NCBI GenBank assembly: GCA_030681235.1
Contig: JAUXWY010000034.1
Coordinates: 1-33,546 of the forward strand
Origin: Pirellulaceae bacterium
GTDB lineage: Bacteria > Planctomycetota > Planctomycetia > Pirellulales > Pirellulaceae
Direction of reading: 5' to 3'
DNA length: 33,546 bases
The position numbers and the translations under genes were made by a program. Of the stretch, positions 8,397-16,479 are shown piece by piece; position 1 is the stretch's first letter, and each line of letters opens with the position of its first letter. The notes under the pieces were generated by a model. The model ran no database searches. It saw only the letters and a program-made list of their open reading frames with translations, and had not been told where the DNA came from.

Positions 8397-10662
8397 ATGA
8401 ACAAGCCGATCAGCACGTGGACACAAACATTCTTTTAAACTGGGCTACACACTTCGCCGCATCTGGCACGACGAGCCCGACTACGCCAACAACTACACAC
8501 CCTTAGCGCTTGAAGTCCTAGAAGACCGCCAAATGCTCTCCGGCTTCGGCGGCGACGATCCCATGGGCGGCGGCACAGGCGGCACCGGTGGCGGCTCAAG
8601 CACTGATGGTGGTGCCGGTGGCGGCATAATTGGAGGAGGCGGTTATACCGGACCGACGGCGGGAATCGGTGGCCCAGCAACCAGCGCCGGCTCCGGATTC
8701 AACGACTACAATCACCTCACATTGTCGGCGCACTGGCTCTATGGAGTTTCGGGCGACTACGCGTGGAATCACACGTCGTCCTTGTTGGATTACACAACTC
8801 GCCACGCGAATGAAGACACGAGCGGAGTTTTTTATCGAGCTACGACGAACAAATCTGATAAGGATCTAGGGACTTATTTCGTTACGTTTGCGACTTACAA
8901 CTGGAATGTTAACGTTTCGGCCAGTTCGTCTTCGTCGGGGCCTCAAGGTGGTTCAACGGGCGATGGATCCGGAGCCTGGTATCGCGAAGAATTGTCAGTC
9001 TCGGTAACCGGCTTTACCATTGAAACGACAGACACGAACATTGCCTCTGCTTGGCAAGCGGCAGGAAGTTTTGGCGACTTCAATATCGCAAACTATACTC
9101 AGGTGGCGACAATCGTCCCAAATAGCAACGCGTCATACAGCTATCACGCGACCATCGATCCGAACGACTATTATTCGGCGGTAGATGTGGACGTGGCCGA
9201 AAATCTTGACGTAACAAAAGACTACGACACGTCGCTTGATTGGTTACTTGATCGGGAAGGCTACACGGACCAAAATCGTGTTATAAGTGGCCATCTTACC
9301 ATAAGTGGATCGACGGCGTACACAAAGCAAACCGAGTTTAATGCCACGCGAGCGCAAGACGTTTGGACGTTTGGTTTGGTTGGAAGCGAAACCAGTTATT
9401 CTCAGGAAACCTACACGTACGTTGATGCGCGATTAGTAACAACAACCGTCGGCTACGTCCCGGTCGAAATCGCTCATCACACGACCGCCCCGCGGCGTCC
9501 GAAGCTCGACTCGCAGGGAAACCCGTTGCCTGAACCTCCCGAAGGCACGCGATTTATTTGGGAGAAGGACGGGACGATCGCTTACGAGTCCGATTCAACC
9601 TTGGAATTCCAAGGGTCGGGGGCGTATTCCTATCTGGGTGACCAATGGATTCGCACGGGAGATGTCTATTCAACGTTCTACGACAGCAGTTCGTACGAAA
9701 ACAATTATGAATCTACGATTCAGACCGATGAAACGATGGTTGGCGCCACGATTCTCACGGAAACCAACGGTCGAGATTCATTCGAGTATATCGTAAAAGC
9801 TGGGACAAATTCGGACATCCAACTGGCACTATTCCACGACCGACGTACGATCATTGACCGAAGTGCGGGCGAGTCGCAAAGCGCCTTCCGTTTGAAACGC
9901 AGCTATTTTGTCGATGGCCGTATCGTTACTGAAACTGAATCGGTAACTCTTCCCGGCGAGACCAGCGCACGACCTTCGTTTTCGTCGGAGTCACACAGCC
10001 CGGACCTAACGGTAGATTCGGTAAATGTTGTTCAGTTGCACCGCTACGATACGGAAAAAGACTCCACCGAATACACTCGGTCGTCGAACACAACTCAGCT
10101 GATCGGCCAGTGGGATCGAAACACCACATTCGATACTACCTACACAACCGGCCAGCCCGGTTTTGAGTACGAACGATTGTATGTCGGGACGGTGAACACC
10201 AACGGAAGCAGAAACACGACGGTGGTTTCTGACACGGTTGCCATCGACAGCTACCTCTCGTGGAACCGTGAAAACGACATCGCGGGTTCAATCGAAATCG
10301 GCCTTGAAGGTACGGAAGGCAATGACGATCCGCTGTATGGCGACTCGCTCCTAGTCAATACATTAAACGTCACAGCCGGCAAGTCATTAACCACTTCGGG
10401 CCAATACGAATACCACTACGACTATCGTCCTGACAAGACCATTGTCGTCACCGACACGTCTTCTTTCTTGACTTACTATACTCGACTATCAATGTTGAAA
10501 CTCGATTATGATAAGGGGGGTGGTGACGGTCTGTCGCTGGGGGCGGACACTCCCGGCGCCGGCAACGCTGAGATGCATTTTCGTAGTGGAACTCGCCAGC
10601 ATTCCCGTATCTGTGCGCTGCAAGGGAAATCAAGCGAGTTCCACTACATTCGAAATCCTTGA
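8397..10662 (+). CDS. LEPR-XLL-type surface protein, frame break after codon 13
   Basis: From ATG 8397 the frame reads MNKPISTWTQTFF and then meets TAA at 8436. Shifting +1 at the TTTT run (8433-8436) continues as KLGYTLRRIWHDEPD and on through ALEVLEDRQMLSG without a stop to 10662. LEDRQML fits the N-terminal LEPR-XLL motif known from large planctomycete extracellular proteins. No start codon of the usual kind precedes the motif in the downstream frame; the first ATG there (8533) lies inside the motif. The body is Gly-rich at first, then rich in Ser, Thr, Tyr and Asp with beta-strand-like repeats; no catalytic domain is recognised. It is probably exported and surface-bound. The last 25 residues run through a palindromic repeat, so the natural C-terminus may be lost. 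About 750 residues is small for this class. Confidence 0.65.
10583..10647. repeat. Palindromic repeat with perfect 14-bp arms
   Basis: GTAGTGGAACTCGC at 10583-10596 and GCGAGTTCCACTAC at 10634-10647 are perfect complements. The 37-base loop holds a second imperfect pair (ATTCCC / GGGAAAT). It overlaps the 3' end of the LEPR-XLL frame. Its form suggests a dispersed palindromic element or a fold-back terminator; there is no T-run after it. Confidence 0.65.
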
Positions 10663-10766
10663 CGTTTTCAGGTTCAAAATGCTTCACAGCGTTGCGGCGC
10701 CGGCCCACAAATCTCGTAATTCTGTCGAAGAAGCCGATATCGAAGTCGATGCCGAAAATGACGATG

Positions 10767-10823
10767 AAGAGATTGAGATTGAGATTGAGATTGAGATTGA
10801 GACTGAGACTGAGACTGAGATTC
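10767..10823. repeat. GAGATT/GAGACT hexanucleotide microsatellite
   Basis: About nine six-base units (five GAGATT-like, three GAGACT, then GAGATT) run in tandem. In one plus frame they encode alternating Glu-Ile and Glu-Thr after an acidic stretch (EADIEVDAENDDEE) that ends at 10840. I do not call that frame a gene. Confidence 0.8.
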
Positions 10824-10854
10824 AAGATTTGGATACTTGAGAAAGGACCGCTTG

Positions 10855-11283
10855 ATGTTTGCTCCTGATCAAACCGTTGTTAGGCGAGGCTTCGGAAGGG
10901 GCTTGATCCTGGCTGTCGTTTGCTCGTCTTGGTGCAGCCTGCTGGCCGCTCAAAACTTCGAGTTGGGTGCGAAGTTCGACCACGACATGAACATTGCTTA
11001 CCCTGCCAGCCACGCGGTGGTCGATGTCACCCAGGCCCCGTACTGGGCCAAAGGCGATGGAATCACGGACGATACAGACGCGATCCAGCAGGCGCTGTTG
11101 GATGTCATGGGGAAGCACAAGATGCTCTACTTTCCCAATGGAACTTACTTGGTCTCCAAGACTATAAATTGGTCCAATCGGAACTCGGACGGTGGAGCCG
11201 CTTGGGGGTTTAACATTCTTCAAGGACAGAATGCAGCGAAGACCGTGATTCGCTTTTCTAACCTATTTACGAGACTCGCCTGA
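10855..11283 (+). pseudogene. Truncated pectate-lyase-3 / GH28-related secreted protein
   Basis: ATG 10855 has AAGGA eight bases upstream. A signal peptide is visible (two arginines, LILAVVCSSWCSLLAA, then QNFELG). The mature start matches the pectate-lyase-3 type beta-helix: VVDVTQAPYWAKGDGITDDTDAIQQAL, then LYFPNGTYLVSKTINW. Family members are normally several hundred residues long with a full right-handed beta-helix. This one stops after about 142 residues, just after KTVIRF. The frame ends within a few bases of a dispersed GGGATAGGCTCT repeat, which suggests loss of the 3' part by rearrangement. It is very unlikely to be a working polysaccharide lyase. Confidence 0.7.
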
Positions 11284-11311
11284 GAGGGTCACCCTTTTGG
11301 GATAGGCTCTA
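11284..11311. repeat. Dispersed GGGATAGGCTCT repeat, copy 1
   Basis: AGAGGGTCACCC followed by TTTTGGGATAGGCTCT. The same phrase, with the fuller palindrome GGGTCAGACCCC, occurs at 16480-16513. This copy lies exactly at the truncated end of the lyase-like gene. Confidence 0.7.
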
Positions 11312-11380
11312 AATCACCAACTTCAAGTAGTCCCACTTGATTGGCGAGCGTTACAACAATCGACTAAGCGAAGTGTGCGA

Positions 11381-11702
11381 ATGTCAGACGGTGATTCGGA
11401 GACCAATTTGAATACAATGGTCACTCGGCGTTCGACTCCGGAGGAAAAAATCTCGCTCTTTCGATCTTTGTTTAAGGGACGAGAAGATGTGTACCCACGG
11501 CGGTTCGAAAACCGCACGTCCGGCAAGTCCGGATACGCTCCGGCTTGTGCCAACGAGTGGGTCCGCGGGGTTTGCGAGAAGCCTCGGATCAAGTGCACCC
11601 AGTGTTCACAACAAAAATTTCTTCCCGTGACTGCTCAAGTCATCGGTTGGCACTTGTCGGGTGTCGATGAACTCGGACGCGATTTTGTAGCGGGCATTTA
11701 TC
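11381..11702 (+). pseudogene. TOTE-type primase domain, N-terminal fragment
   Basis: ATG 11381 opens a frame encoding about 107 residues with the start of the archaeo-eukaryotic primase domain of TOTE conflict-system proteins: EEKISLFRSLFKGREDVYPRRFE, SGKSGYAPACANEWVRGVCEKP, KFLPVTAQVIGWHLSG, then GRDFVAGIYPM. A four-cysteine-like pattern is visible (GVCEKPRIKCTQC). After GIYPM the similarity stops and the sequence passes directly into the N-terminal part of the helicase, in another frame. The primase catalytic core, which lies further on in intact proteins, is missing. Inference: a large internal deletion with a frame change. This part alone cannot be an active primase. Confidence 0.7.
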
Positions 11703-11814
11703 CGATGCACTTGGGATCGCGACCGAAGTTCGCGACGAACGCTGTTACGGAGAGGCGCTCGCGGTATCCTTCCAAGGTGAACTTCGCCCTTCTCAATGGA
11801 CGGCCGCACGCAAA

Positions 11815-13392
11815 ATGTTGCAACATGAGACCGGCGTTCTGGCCGCGACGACCGCGTTTGGCAAAACGGTGGTGGCGGCCTGGCTGATTGCCCAACGTCA
11901 GGTGAACACCTTGGTGTTGGTCCATCGTCGTCAGTTGATGGATCAATGGATGGATCGCTTGTCGACGTTTCTGGGCGTCCCGTCCAAGTCCATCGGGCAG
12001 ATCGGCGGTGGTCGCCGAAAAGCTACTGGCGTTTTGGATGTGGCGATGATTCAAAGTTTGGTTCGGCGTGGGTCCGTCGATCCACAAGTGGCAAGTTACG
12101 GCCATCTGGTGGTCGATGAATGCCATCACTTGTCCGCCGTTAGCTTCGAACAGGTCGTCAAACGGGCCAAAGCGAAGTACGTACTGGGACTTTCCGCTAC
12201 GGTCACTCGCAAGGACGGTCATCATCCGATGGTGTTGATGCAGTGCGGGGCAATTCGACATCGTGTCGACGCTAAAGCGGAAGCCGTCGCGAGGCCTTTT
12301 GAACATACCGTGCATGTTCGACCGACGGCCTTTCAATCGAGTGGGGAAACCGATCCTGACCGACGACGACAGTTTCAACAGCTTTATGCTCAACTGGTAG
12401 CCGACGGTGTTCGTAACCAGATGATCTGTGATGATGCCTTAAGTTGTGTTCACGAGGGGCGTTCCCCATTGCTCTTGACCGAGCGCAAAGAGCATCTTGA
12501 ATTGCTTGCGAATCAATTGAAGTCCAAGGTCCGCCATTTGCTTGTTTTGCAAGGTGGTTCGAGTCGAACAGAGAGTCGCCAGATCGCGCAACGCTTGGCG
12601 GACATCGCACCGGATCAACCTCGCCTTTTGTTGGCGACCGGTCGATTCATTGGCGAGGGATTCGATGATGCAAGATTGGATACGCTCCTGATTGCCTTGC
12701 CAGTCTCCTGGCGCGGGACTATTGCCCAGTATGTCGGGCGTTTGCATCGGCTGCGGGAAGGAAAACGAGAGGTGCGGGTCTACGACTATGCGGATTTGAA
12801 TGTCCCGATGCTGGCTCGCATGTTCGACCGTCGTTGTACCGGCTACGAGGCGATTGGTTATTCGATACAACTGCCCGGACATGCGGTTCCCGGTTGGCCC
12901 GTGGAAGTCCCGTTGCCGATTGATGCGCAGTGGAAAGGTCAATACTCTTGCAGTGTCAAACGACTGGTCCGCGATGGCGTCGACGCACCGCTGGCGAAGC
13001 TGTTTGTTCATGTTGCTCGGCCGTTCGAGGCCGATGCGGAGGGAACCTTGCGGGCTAGAAGCGCCAGCGAAGCGTTTCTGTTTCGCCGCTTGGCTTCACT
13101 ACCGGAGTTGGAAGGACGATTCCAATTGAATGCCGAGTTACCGATCCCGTTTGATGGCAGGGGCAACATGGAAGTGGATCTGCTGTGTGCCTCGATCCGG
13201 CTGGTGATTGAATTGGACGGGCCGCAGCATCTGGGTTGCGAAGACGCCTACCGCCGGGACCGACGCAAAGACGCCTTGCTCCAGGAACACGGATACTTCG
13301 TCCTCCGGTTCTTAGCCACGGACATTGGGAAGAACCTCGACCTCGTACTGGATACCATCTTGCGTGCCATGAATCACCGCTCACGAAGGTAA
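11815..13392 (+). CDS. SF2 helicase with C-terminal DUF559-type nuclease (TOTE remnant)
   Basis: A 525-codon frame from the first ATG. Helicase motifs: TTAFGKT at 12-18 (Walker A), DECHH at 101-105, LGLSATVTRKDG near 127, and QYVGRLHRLREGK in the motif VI position. The C-terminal 100 residues look like a DUF559/Vsr-like PD-(D/E)xK nuclease: NMEVDLLCASIRLVIELDGPQH, then RRDRRKDALLQEHGYFVLRF. The same frame is open upstream to about 11699 and encodes ALGIATEVRDER and FQGELRPSQWTAARK, the usual entry to this helicase, so the ATG at 11815 is not the ancestral start. With the fragment at 11381-11702 it makes up one broken primase-helicase-nuclease gene. TOTE proteins are thought to act in conflict with invading DNA. 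If translated, this part keeps the ATPase and nuclease signatures. Confidence 0.75.
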   Translation: MLQHETGVLAATTAFGKTVVAAWLIAQRQVNTLVLVHRRQLMDQWMDRLSTFLGVPSKSIGQIGGGRRKATGVLDVAMIQSLVRRGSVDPQVASYGHLVVDECHHLSAVSFEQVVKRAKAKYVLGLSATVTRKDGHHPMVLMQCGAIRHRVDAKAEAVARPFEHTVHVRPTAFQSSGETDPDRRRQFQQLYAQLVADGVRNQMICDDALSCVHEGRSPLLLTERKEHLELLANQLKSKVRHLLVLQGGSSRTESRQIAQRLADIAPDQPRLLLATGRFIGEGFDDARLDTLLIALPVSWRGTIAQYVGRLHRLREGKREVRVYDYADLNVPMLARMFDRRCTGYEAIGYSIQLPGHAVPGWPVEVPLPIDAQWKGQYSCSVKRLVRDGVDAPLAKLFVHVARPFEADAEGTLRARSASEAFLFRRLASLPELEGRFQLNAELPIPFDGRGNMEVDLLCASIRLVIELDGPQHLGCEDAYRRDRRKDALLQEHGYFVLRFLATDIGKNLDLVLDTILRAMNHRSRR

Positions 13393-13410
13393 GTGGAGAA
13401 AAAAAGGAAA

Positions 13411-13783
13411 AAAAGGTGTCAAGTACCGTTTTATTGGTTTAGGACAGCTTCTTTGGGCGACCCTGTGGGCGGATCGTTGATTCAAGACCGCAACGCTCGA
13501 TGGTGGATGCGATCCATGACTCGCTTCCAAAAGGCTTCAACGATAATCCGTTCGAAGGCTTCGTAATCCGCATCTTTGAAGAAAAAGGGTTGTTTCGCGT
13601 TGCCGCGATTGAGTGCATGATAAATTCCACCCGCCTCATCAGCCCGAGGTGCGCGTTCCACAATGTCCTCCAATCGTGATTGCGAACGCTCCGATTACAC
13701 CACAATGAAGCCAGCAAATCAATCAAGAACCTGCCCCTTTGACCAAAACACTACCTAAACAAAAACGGTACCTGACACCTTTT
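13411..13783 (-). mobile_element. Non-autonomous RAYT-derived element, copy A
   Basis: The ends are near-perfect inverted repeats: GGTGTCAAGTACCGTTTT on the left and AAAACGGTACCTGACACC on the right. On the minus strand the inside encodes the first 40 or so residues of a REP-associated tyrosine transposase (ADEAGGIYHALNRG, then DYEAFERIIVEA) joined straight to its C-terminal segment. The join at 13535/13536 corresponds to loss of 446 bp relative to the intact copy at 26015-26816, removing both the HUH motif and the catalytic tyrosine. The right end is followed by an exact 18-bp tandem duplication. It lies between the helicase-nuclease and SEC-C genes. Confidence 0.8.
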
Positions 13784-13807
13784 ATTTTCCTGACACCTTT
13801 TATTTTC
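13772..13807. repeat. 18-bp tandem duplication at right end of element A
   Basis: CTGACACCTTTTATTTTC occurs at 13772-13789 and again, identical, at 13790-13807. The unit joins the last bases of the element to flanking DNA. A similar 19-bp duplication follows the intact element at 26805-26842. Confidence 0.85.
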
Positions 13808-13816
13808 TGCAAACCC

Positions 13817-13984
13817 ATGAGTAAACGACGACGCGGTTTCCCATCGGAAACCAATGTCAAACGTGGCATACGCATCGTCCACGGAGAGAAATTGCTCGAG
13901 GAAAAGCTTGGGCGAAACGACCCGTGTCCTTGTGGCAGTGGCAAACGATTCAAACGCTGCTGCCTCCAATCGGGCTGCTTTTGA
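13817..13984 (+). CDS. Small SEC-C zinc-motif protein
   Basis: ATG 13817 to TGA 13984, 55 residues: a basic start ([17 protein letters not shown]) and a C-terminal SEC-C motif, [18 protein letters not shown], with CxCx8CC spacing. In SecA and other proteins this motif binds zinc; as a small stand-alone protein its role is unknown. The motif is intact. The coding start is a few bases after the duplicated right end of element A, so the upstream promoter region may have been replaced. The short-SecA gene in this window lacks a SEC-C tail, but nothing here shows a link. Confidence 0.7.
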   Translation: MSKRRRGFPSETNVKRGIRIVHGEKLLEEKLGRNDPCPCGSGKRFKRCCLQSGCF

Positions 13985-14021
13985 TGGTGCCAACCGCGAC
14001 GAGTACTTTTAGAGAGAAAGA

Positions 14022-14186
14022 ATGAATCTTCGCACGGAATTTCGTTGGAACTGCCGGTCGGGAGTCCATGACGGTCCTAAGGTAGCGATCGCTGGGCGAC
14101 CAGCTAGTGAATGGCGGGAAGATCTCAGCCAGATCCTTTCTGCCTGTCAACGGTCTGCGTATGACGCAGAAGACGGACGGCCGTAA
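14022..14186 (+). CDS. Possible small protein of 54 residues, unrecognised
   Basis: ATG 14022 to TAA 14186, preceded by AGAGAGAAAG as a weak ribosome site. The product is polar, with a middle part GVHDGPKVAIAGRPASEWRE and an acidic end. I do not recognise a family. The same DNA contains an 18-base phrase, ACGGTCCTAAGGTAGCGA (14076-14093), identical to a conserved part of bacterial 23S rRNA, and several short hairpins (for example GCTGG-GCGA-CCAGC). It could therefore be a structured RNA and not a gene. It lies between the SEC-C gene and the putative Y RNA. Confidence 0.3.
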   Translation: MNLRTEFRWNCRSGVHDGPKVAIAGRPASEWREDLSQILSACQRSAYDAEDGRP

Positions 14187-14232
14187 CGCCAAAAGCAACT
14201 CTCGACCAAGCCTCGTGCCAACAACATTCTAT

Positions 14233-14382
14233 TTGAACCAAGCGACCAACTGACGATTCGGAGTACATGAAATTCGAAGGTTGTGGGTTCGATTCCCACC
14301 GCAGACTCGCATGAGTTTGTGTAGCTCAATTGGATAGAGCGTCGAAATACCTCTGATCACAACTTCGTTGGTCGCTTCTTTC
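14233..14382 (+). ncRNA. Putative Y RNA with a circularly permuted tRNA-like domain
   Basis: Order in DNA: anticodon-stem 3' strand TTCGA (14273-14277), variable loop AGGTT, T arm GTGGG-TTCGATT-CCCAC (14283-14299), acceptor 3' strand CGCAGAC (14300-14306), loop TCGCATGA, acceptor 5' strand GTTTGTG (14315-14321), TA at tRNA positions 8-9, D arm GCTC-AATTGGATA-GAGC (14324-14340), G26, anticodon-stem 5' strand TCGAA (14342-14346). All stems pair, with G-U pairs only in the acceptor. In place of an anticodon loop both strands run outward into a long bulged helix: CGGAG/CTCTG, GAT/ATC, then an 11-bp perfect stem AAGCGACCAAC (14240-14250) with GTTGGTCGCTT (14367-14377). Known biology: bacterial Y RNAs are encoded beside Ro60 and carry tRNA-like domains. 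The TROVE gene follows at 14642. The ends of the transcript are estimated. Confidence 0.8.
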
Positions 14383-14641
14383 GTTACGCCAAAGACATCG
14401 ATCACAACGCGTTCCGACAGGGCTAAAGTAATCGCATCGTGAACCTTTGTCACACAACGAAGTCTTTATTTTGAATCAATCATCCAAAGGGAACAAGGGG
14501 AAGCGGTGTGAGCGAGTGCTAACTCTGCTTTGCGATTCTTGTTCGACTGCCAGTTGGGATTACATCGTCTGCTAAACGATGGCGAAAGCCATACTCTCAA
14601 CCACCCTTCGTCGAACAGTTATTATTTTGGAGTCTATAGAG

Positions 14642-16294
14642 ATGGCAAACAAATCGTTATTCGCAAGCTTACTGGGCCGATTGCCGAAGGCGAACGCCGT
14701 TAACGAAGCGGGTGGCCGAGCGTTCCAGCTCGAGCCGAAGCACGCATTGGCTCAGCTCGCGTCGACCGGCACGTTCGGCAACGCATTCTACAGCACGGCT
14801 GAGACGCAATTCGACGAGGTCCTGAAGTTGATCGACGAAGTTGACGACAACCAATACCTGGCGAAGCAGGCATTGTACGCACGTGAGAAGGCGTTCATGA
14901 AGGACATGCCGGCGGCATTGTTGGTCGCGCTGTCGGTTCGTGATACCGAACTGATGCACCGAGTCTTTGATCGCGTGGTCGATAACGGTCGCGTTCTGCG
15001 CACGGTGTTCCAAATGATTCGTTCGGGTCAGTTCCAGAACAAGGCAGGCAAGGGCCGCGTGGGCTTGTCAAGCTCAGTGCAGCGAGCGTTCCAACGCTGG
15101 TTGAACACCGCCTCGGTTGGAAAACTGTTGAGCGCGTCGATCGGTAACGATCCAAGCTTACGGGACATCCTGCGTATGGCTCGACCGACGCCAAAGGATA
15201 ACGCTCGCCGAGCGTTGTTCGGTTGGTTGACTGATAAGGAGGTCGAGAAGTGGGCGCCGGCAACGGAAGCCGATTTGCCGGCTGAAGTTCAGTCGCTGAA
15301 TGCGTACCGCAATTCGGAGAGCGACGAAGCCCAAGCCTTGATCGCCGGTGAATTGGACAACGTCCGTTGGGACTTGCTGTCCGATGCTGCCAAAGGACCA
15401 AAAGTTTGGGCGGCACTGGCGCGCAAGATGGGGCCACAGGCTCTGCGTATGAACCTAAACACTTTACTGCGACACGGAGTGTTCAATGTAATCAGCGACA
15501 ATGGCGATAATCTAAGCGCCGACGTCGCTGACCGGATCGCGGACGAGTCGAAGATTCGCCGATCGAAGCAGTTCCCGTACCAGTACTTTGCTGCCTACTT
15601 GAACGCTGAAGACGACGTTCCGCAGAAGATCAAGACGGCACTGCATAAAGCCGCCGAGATCGCCTGCGGAAACGTAGCAGAGCTGCCGGGACCGGTCGTG
15701 ATTGGTCTGGATACGTCTGGATCGATGAGTTGTGCGGTCATGGGTAACCGTGGCCGAGGAGCAACTTCGAAGATGCGCTGCATCGACGTGGCTGCACTGT
15801 TCGCGGCGGCAATTCTGCGACGCAACCCGGACAGCGTTGTGATTCCGTTCGATACGTTGGCTTACGATGCCAAGATCGATCCGAACGATTCGATCCTAAG
15901 CATTGCTGAGCGGTTGGCAACGTACGGTGGTGGTGGAACGAATTGTTCGCTGCCGTTGGTAGCTGCCAACCAAAATTATGCGAATCGCAAGTTCGCTGGC
16001 ATTGTTCTTGTTAGCGATAACGAGAGCTGGGTCGGAACAGGACGGAACGGTTCAACCGGTGTGATGACGGCTTGGGAGGTGTTTGTTGCCAACCAGCGCA
16101 AGCTGGCAGGTAAGGACGCCAATCCGAAGCTGATCAACATCGATCTTCAGCCGTACCAGACGGTTCAGGCTTGCGAGCGAGCGGATATCATGAACATTGG
16201 TGGCTTCAGTGACGCCGTATTCAACGTCATCAGTGCATTCCTCGCCGACAACAACCAGCGATTCGTCGCCGAGGTTGAAGCGATCGAACTGTAG
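14642..16294 (+). CDS. rsr: Ro60-family TROVE-domain RNA-binding protein
   Basis: 550 residues from ATG 14642, chosen over the upstream start at 14579 because GGAG lies about ten bases before it and [15 protein letters not shown] fits the family start. The N-terminal two thirds match the TROVE HEAT-like ring ([35 protein letters not shown]). The C-terminal third is a von Willebrand A domain with an intact MIDAS motif ([11 protein letters not shown]) and [11 protein letters not shown]. Ro60 proteins bind Y RNAs and misfolded RNAs; in Deinococcus the Y RNA tethers Ro60 to an exoribonuclease. Here a tRNA-like Y RNA lies 260 bases upstream on the same strand, which supports the assignment. A hairpin terminator follows. 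Confidence 0.92.
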   Translation: MANKSLFASLLGRLPKANAVNEAGGRAFQLEPKHALAQLASTGTFGNAFYSTAETQFDEVLKLIDEVDDNQYLAKQALYAREKAFMKDMPAALLVALSVRDTELMHRVFDRVVDNGRVLRTVFQMIRSGQFQNKAGKGRVGLSSSVQRAFQRWLNTASVGKLLSASIGNDPSLRDILRMARPTPKDNARRALFGWLTDKEVEKWAPATEADLPAEVQSLNAYRNSESDEAQALIAGELDNVRWDLLSDAAKGPKVWAALARKMGPQALRMNLNTLLRHGVFNVISDNGDNLSADVADRIADESKIRRSKQFPYQYFAAYLNAEDDVPQKIKTALHKAAEIACGNVAELPGPVVIGLDTSGSMSCAVMGNRGRGATSKMRCIDVAALFAAAILRRNPDSVVIPFDTLAYDAKIDPNDSILSIAERLATYGGGGTNCSLPLVAANQNYANRKFAGIVLVSDNESWVGTGRNGSTGVMTAWEVFVANQRKLAGKDANPKLINIDLQPYQTVQACERADIMNIGGFSDAVFNVISAFLADNNQRFVAEVEAIEL

Positions 16295-16339
16295 ACGTGG
16301 GTTTGACTCATGTCCAATTGCTGGGTACTTGAAGCATGC

Positions 16340-16376
16340 ATAACACCCGCGGGTCGCAAGCCGGCTCGCGGGTTAT
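16340..16376. terminator. Probable bidirectional terminator between rsr and hflC
   Basis: ATAAC and CCGCG pair with CGCGG and GTTAT, giving a GC-rich stem flanked by A/T. It follows the TROVE stop by 45 bases and faces the convergent hflC gene. Confidence 0.5.
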
Positions 16377-16479
16377 TGTATGCGCTAGTGCCTTCATGTC
16401 GCCCAAACCAACCGGCCAAACGTAACCAACTCCGCGTCTGCTGGTGTCCCTGAATCTCCTGGAGATGAAATTAGCCTCC

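Noticed and set aside
8032-8400. Open plus-strand frame of about 120 codons before the LEPR-XLL gene
   Set aside because: No ribosome site, no protein-like pattern, and it overlaps an inverted repeat; more likely leader or intergenic DNA.
10508-10840. Plus-strand frame ending in Glu-Ile/Glu-Thr repeats
   Set aside because: Its first half is the shadow of the surface-protein gene and the palindrome; only the repeat itself is notable.
13236-13442. CRISPR array or phage genes near the TOTE remnant
   Set aside because: Looked for because TOTE is a conflict system; no regularly spaced direct repeats, cas-like or phage-like genes are seen in the window.
14059-14186. Fragment of a 23S rRNA gene
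   Set aside because: Only 18 bases match the conserved rRNA phrase; sequence on both sides is unlike 23S rRNA.
14281-14346. Ordinary tRNA gene
   Set aside because: The tRNA halves are in reversed order and there is no anticodon loop; a Y RNA-type tRNA mimic fits better.
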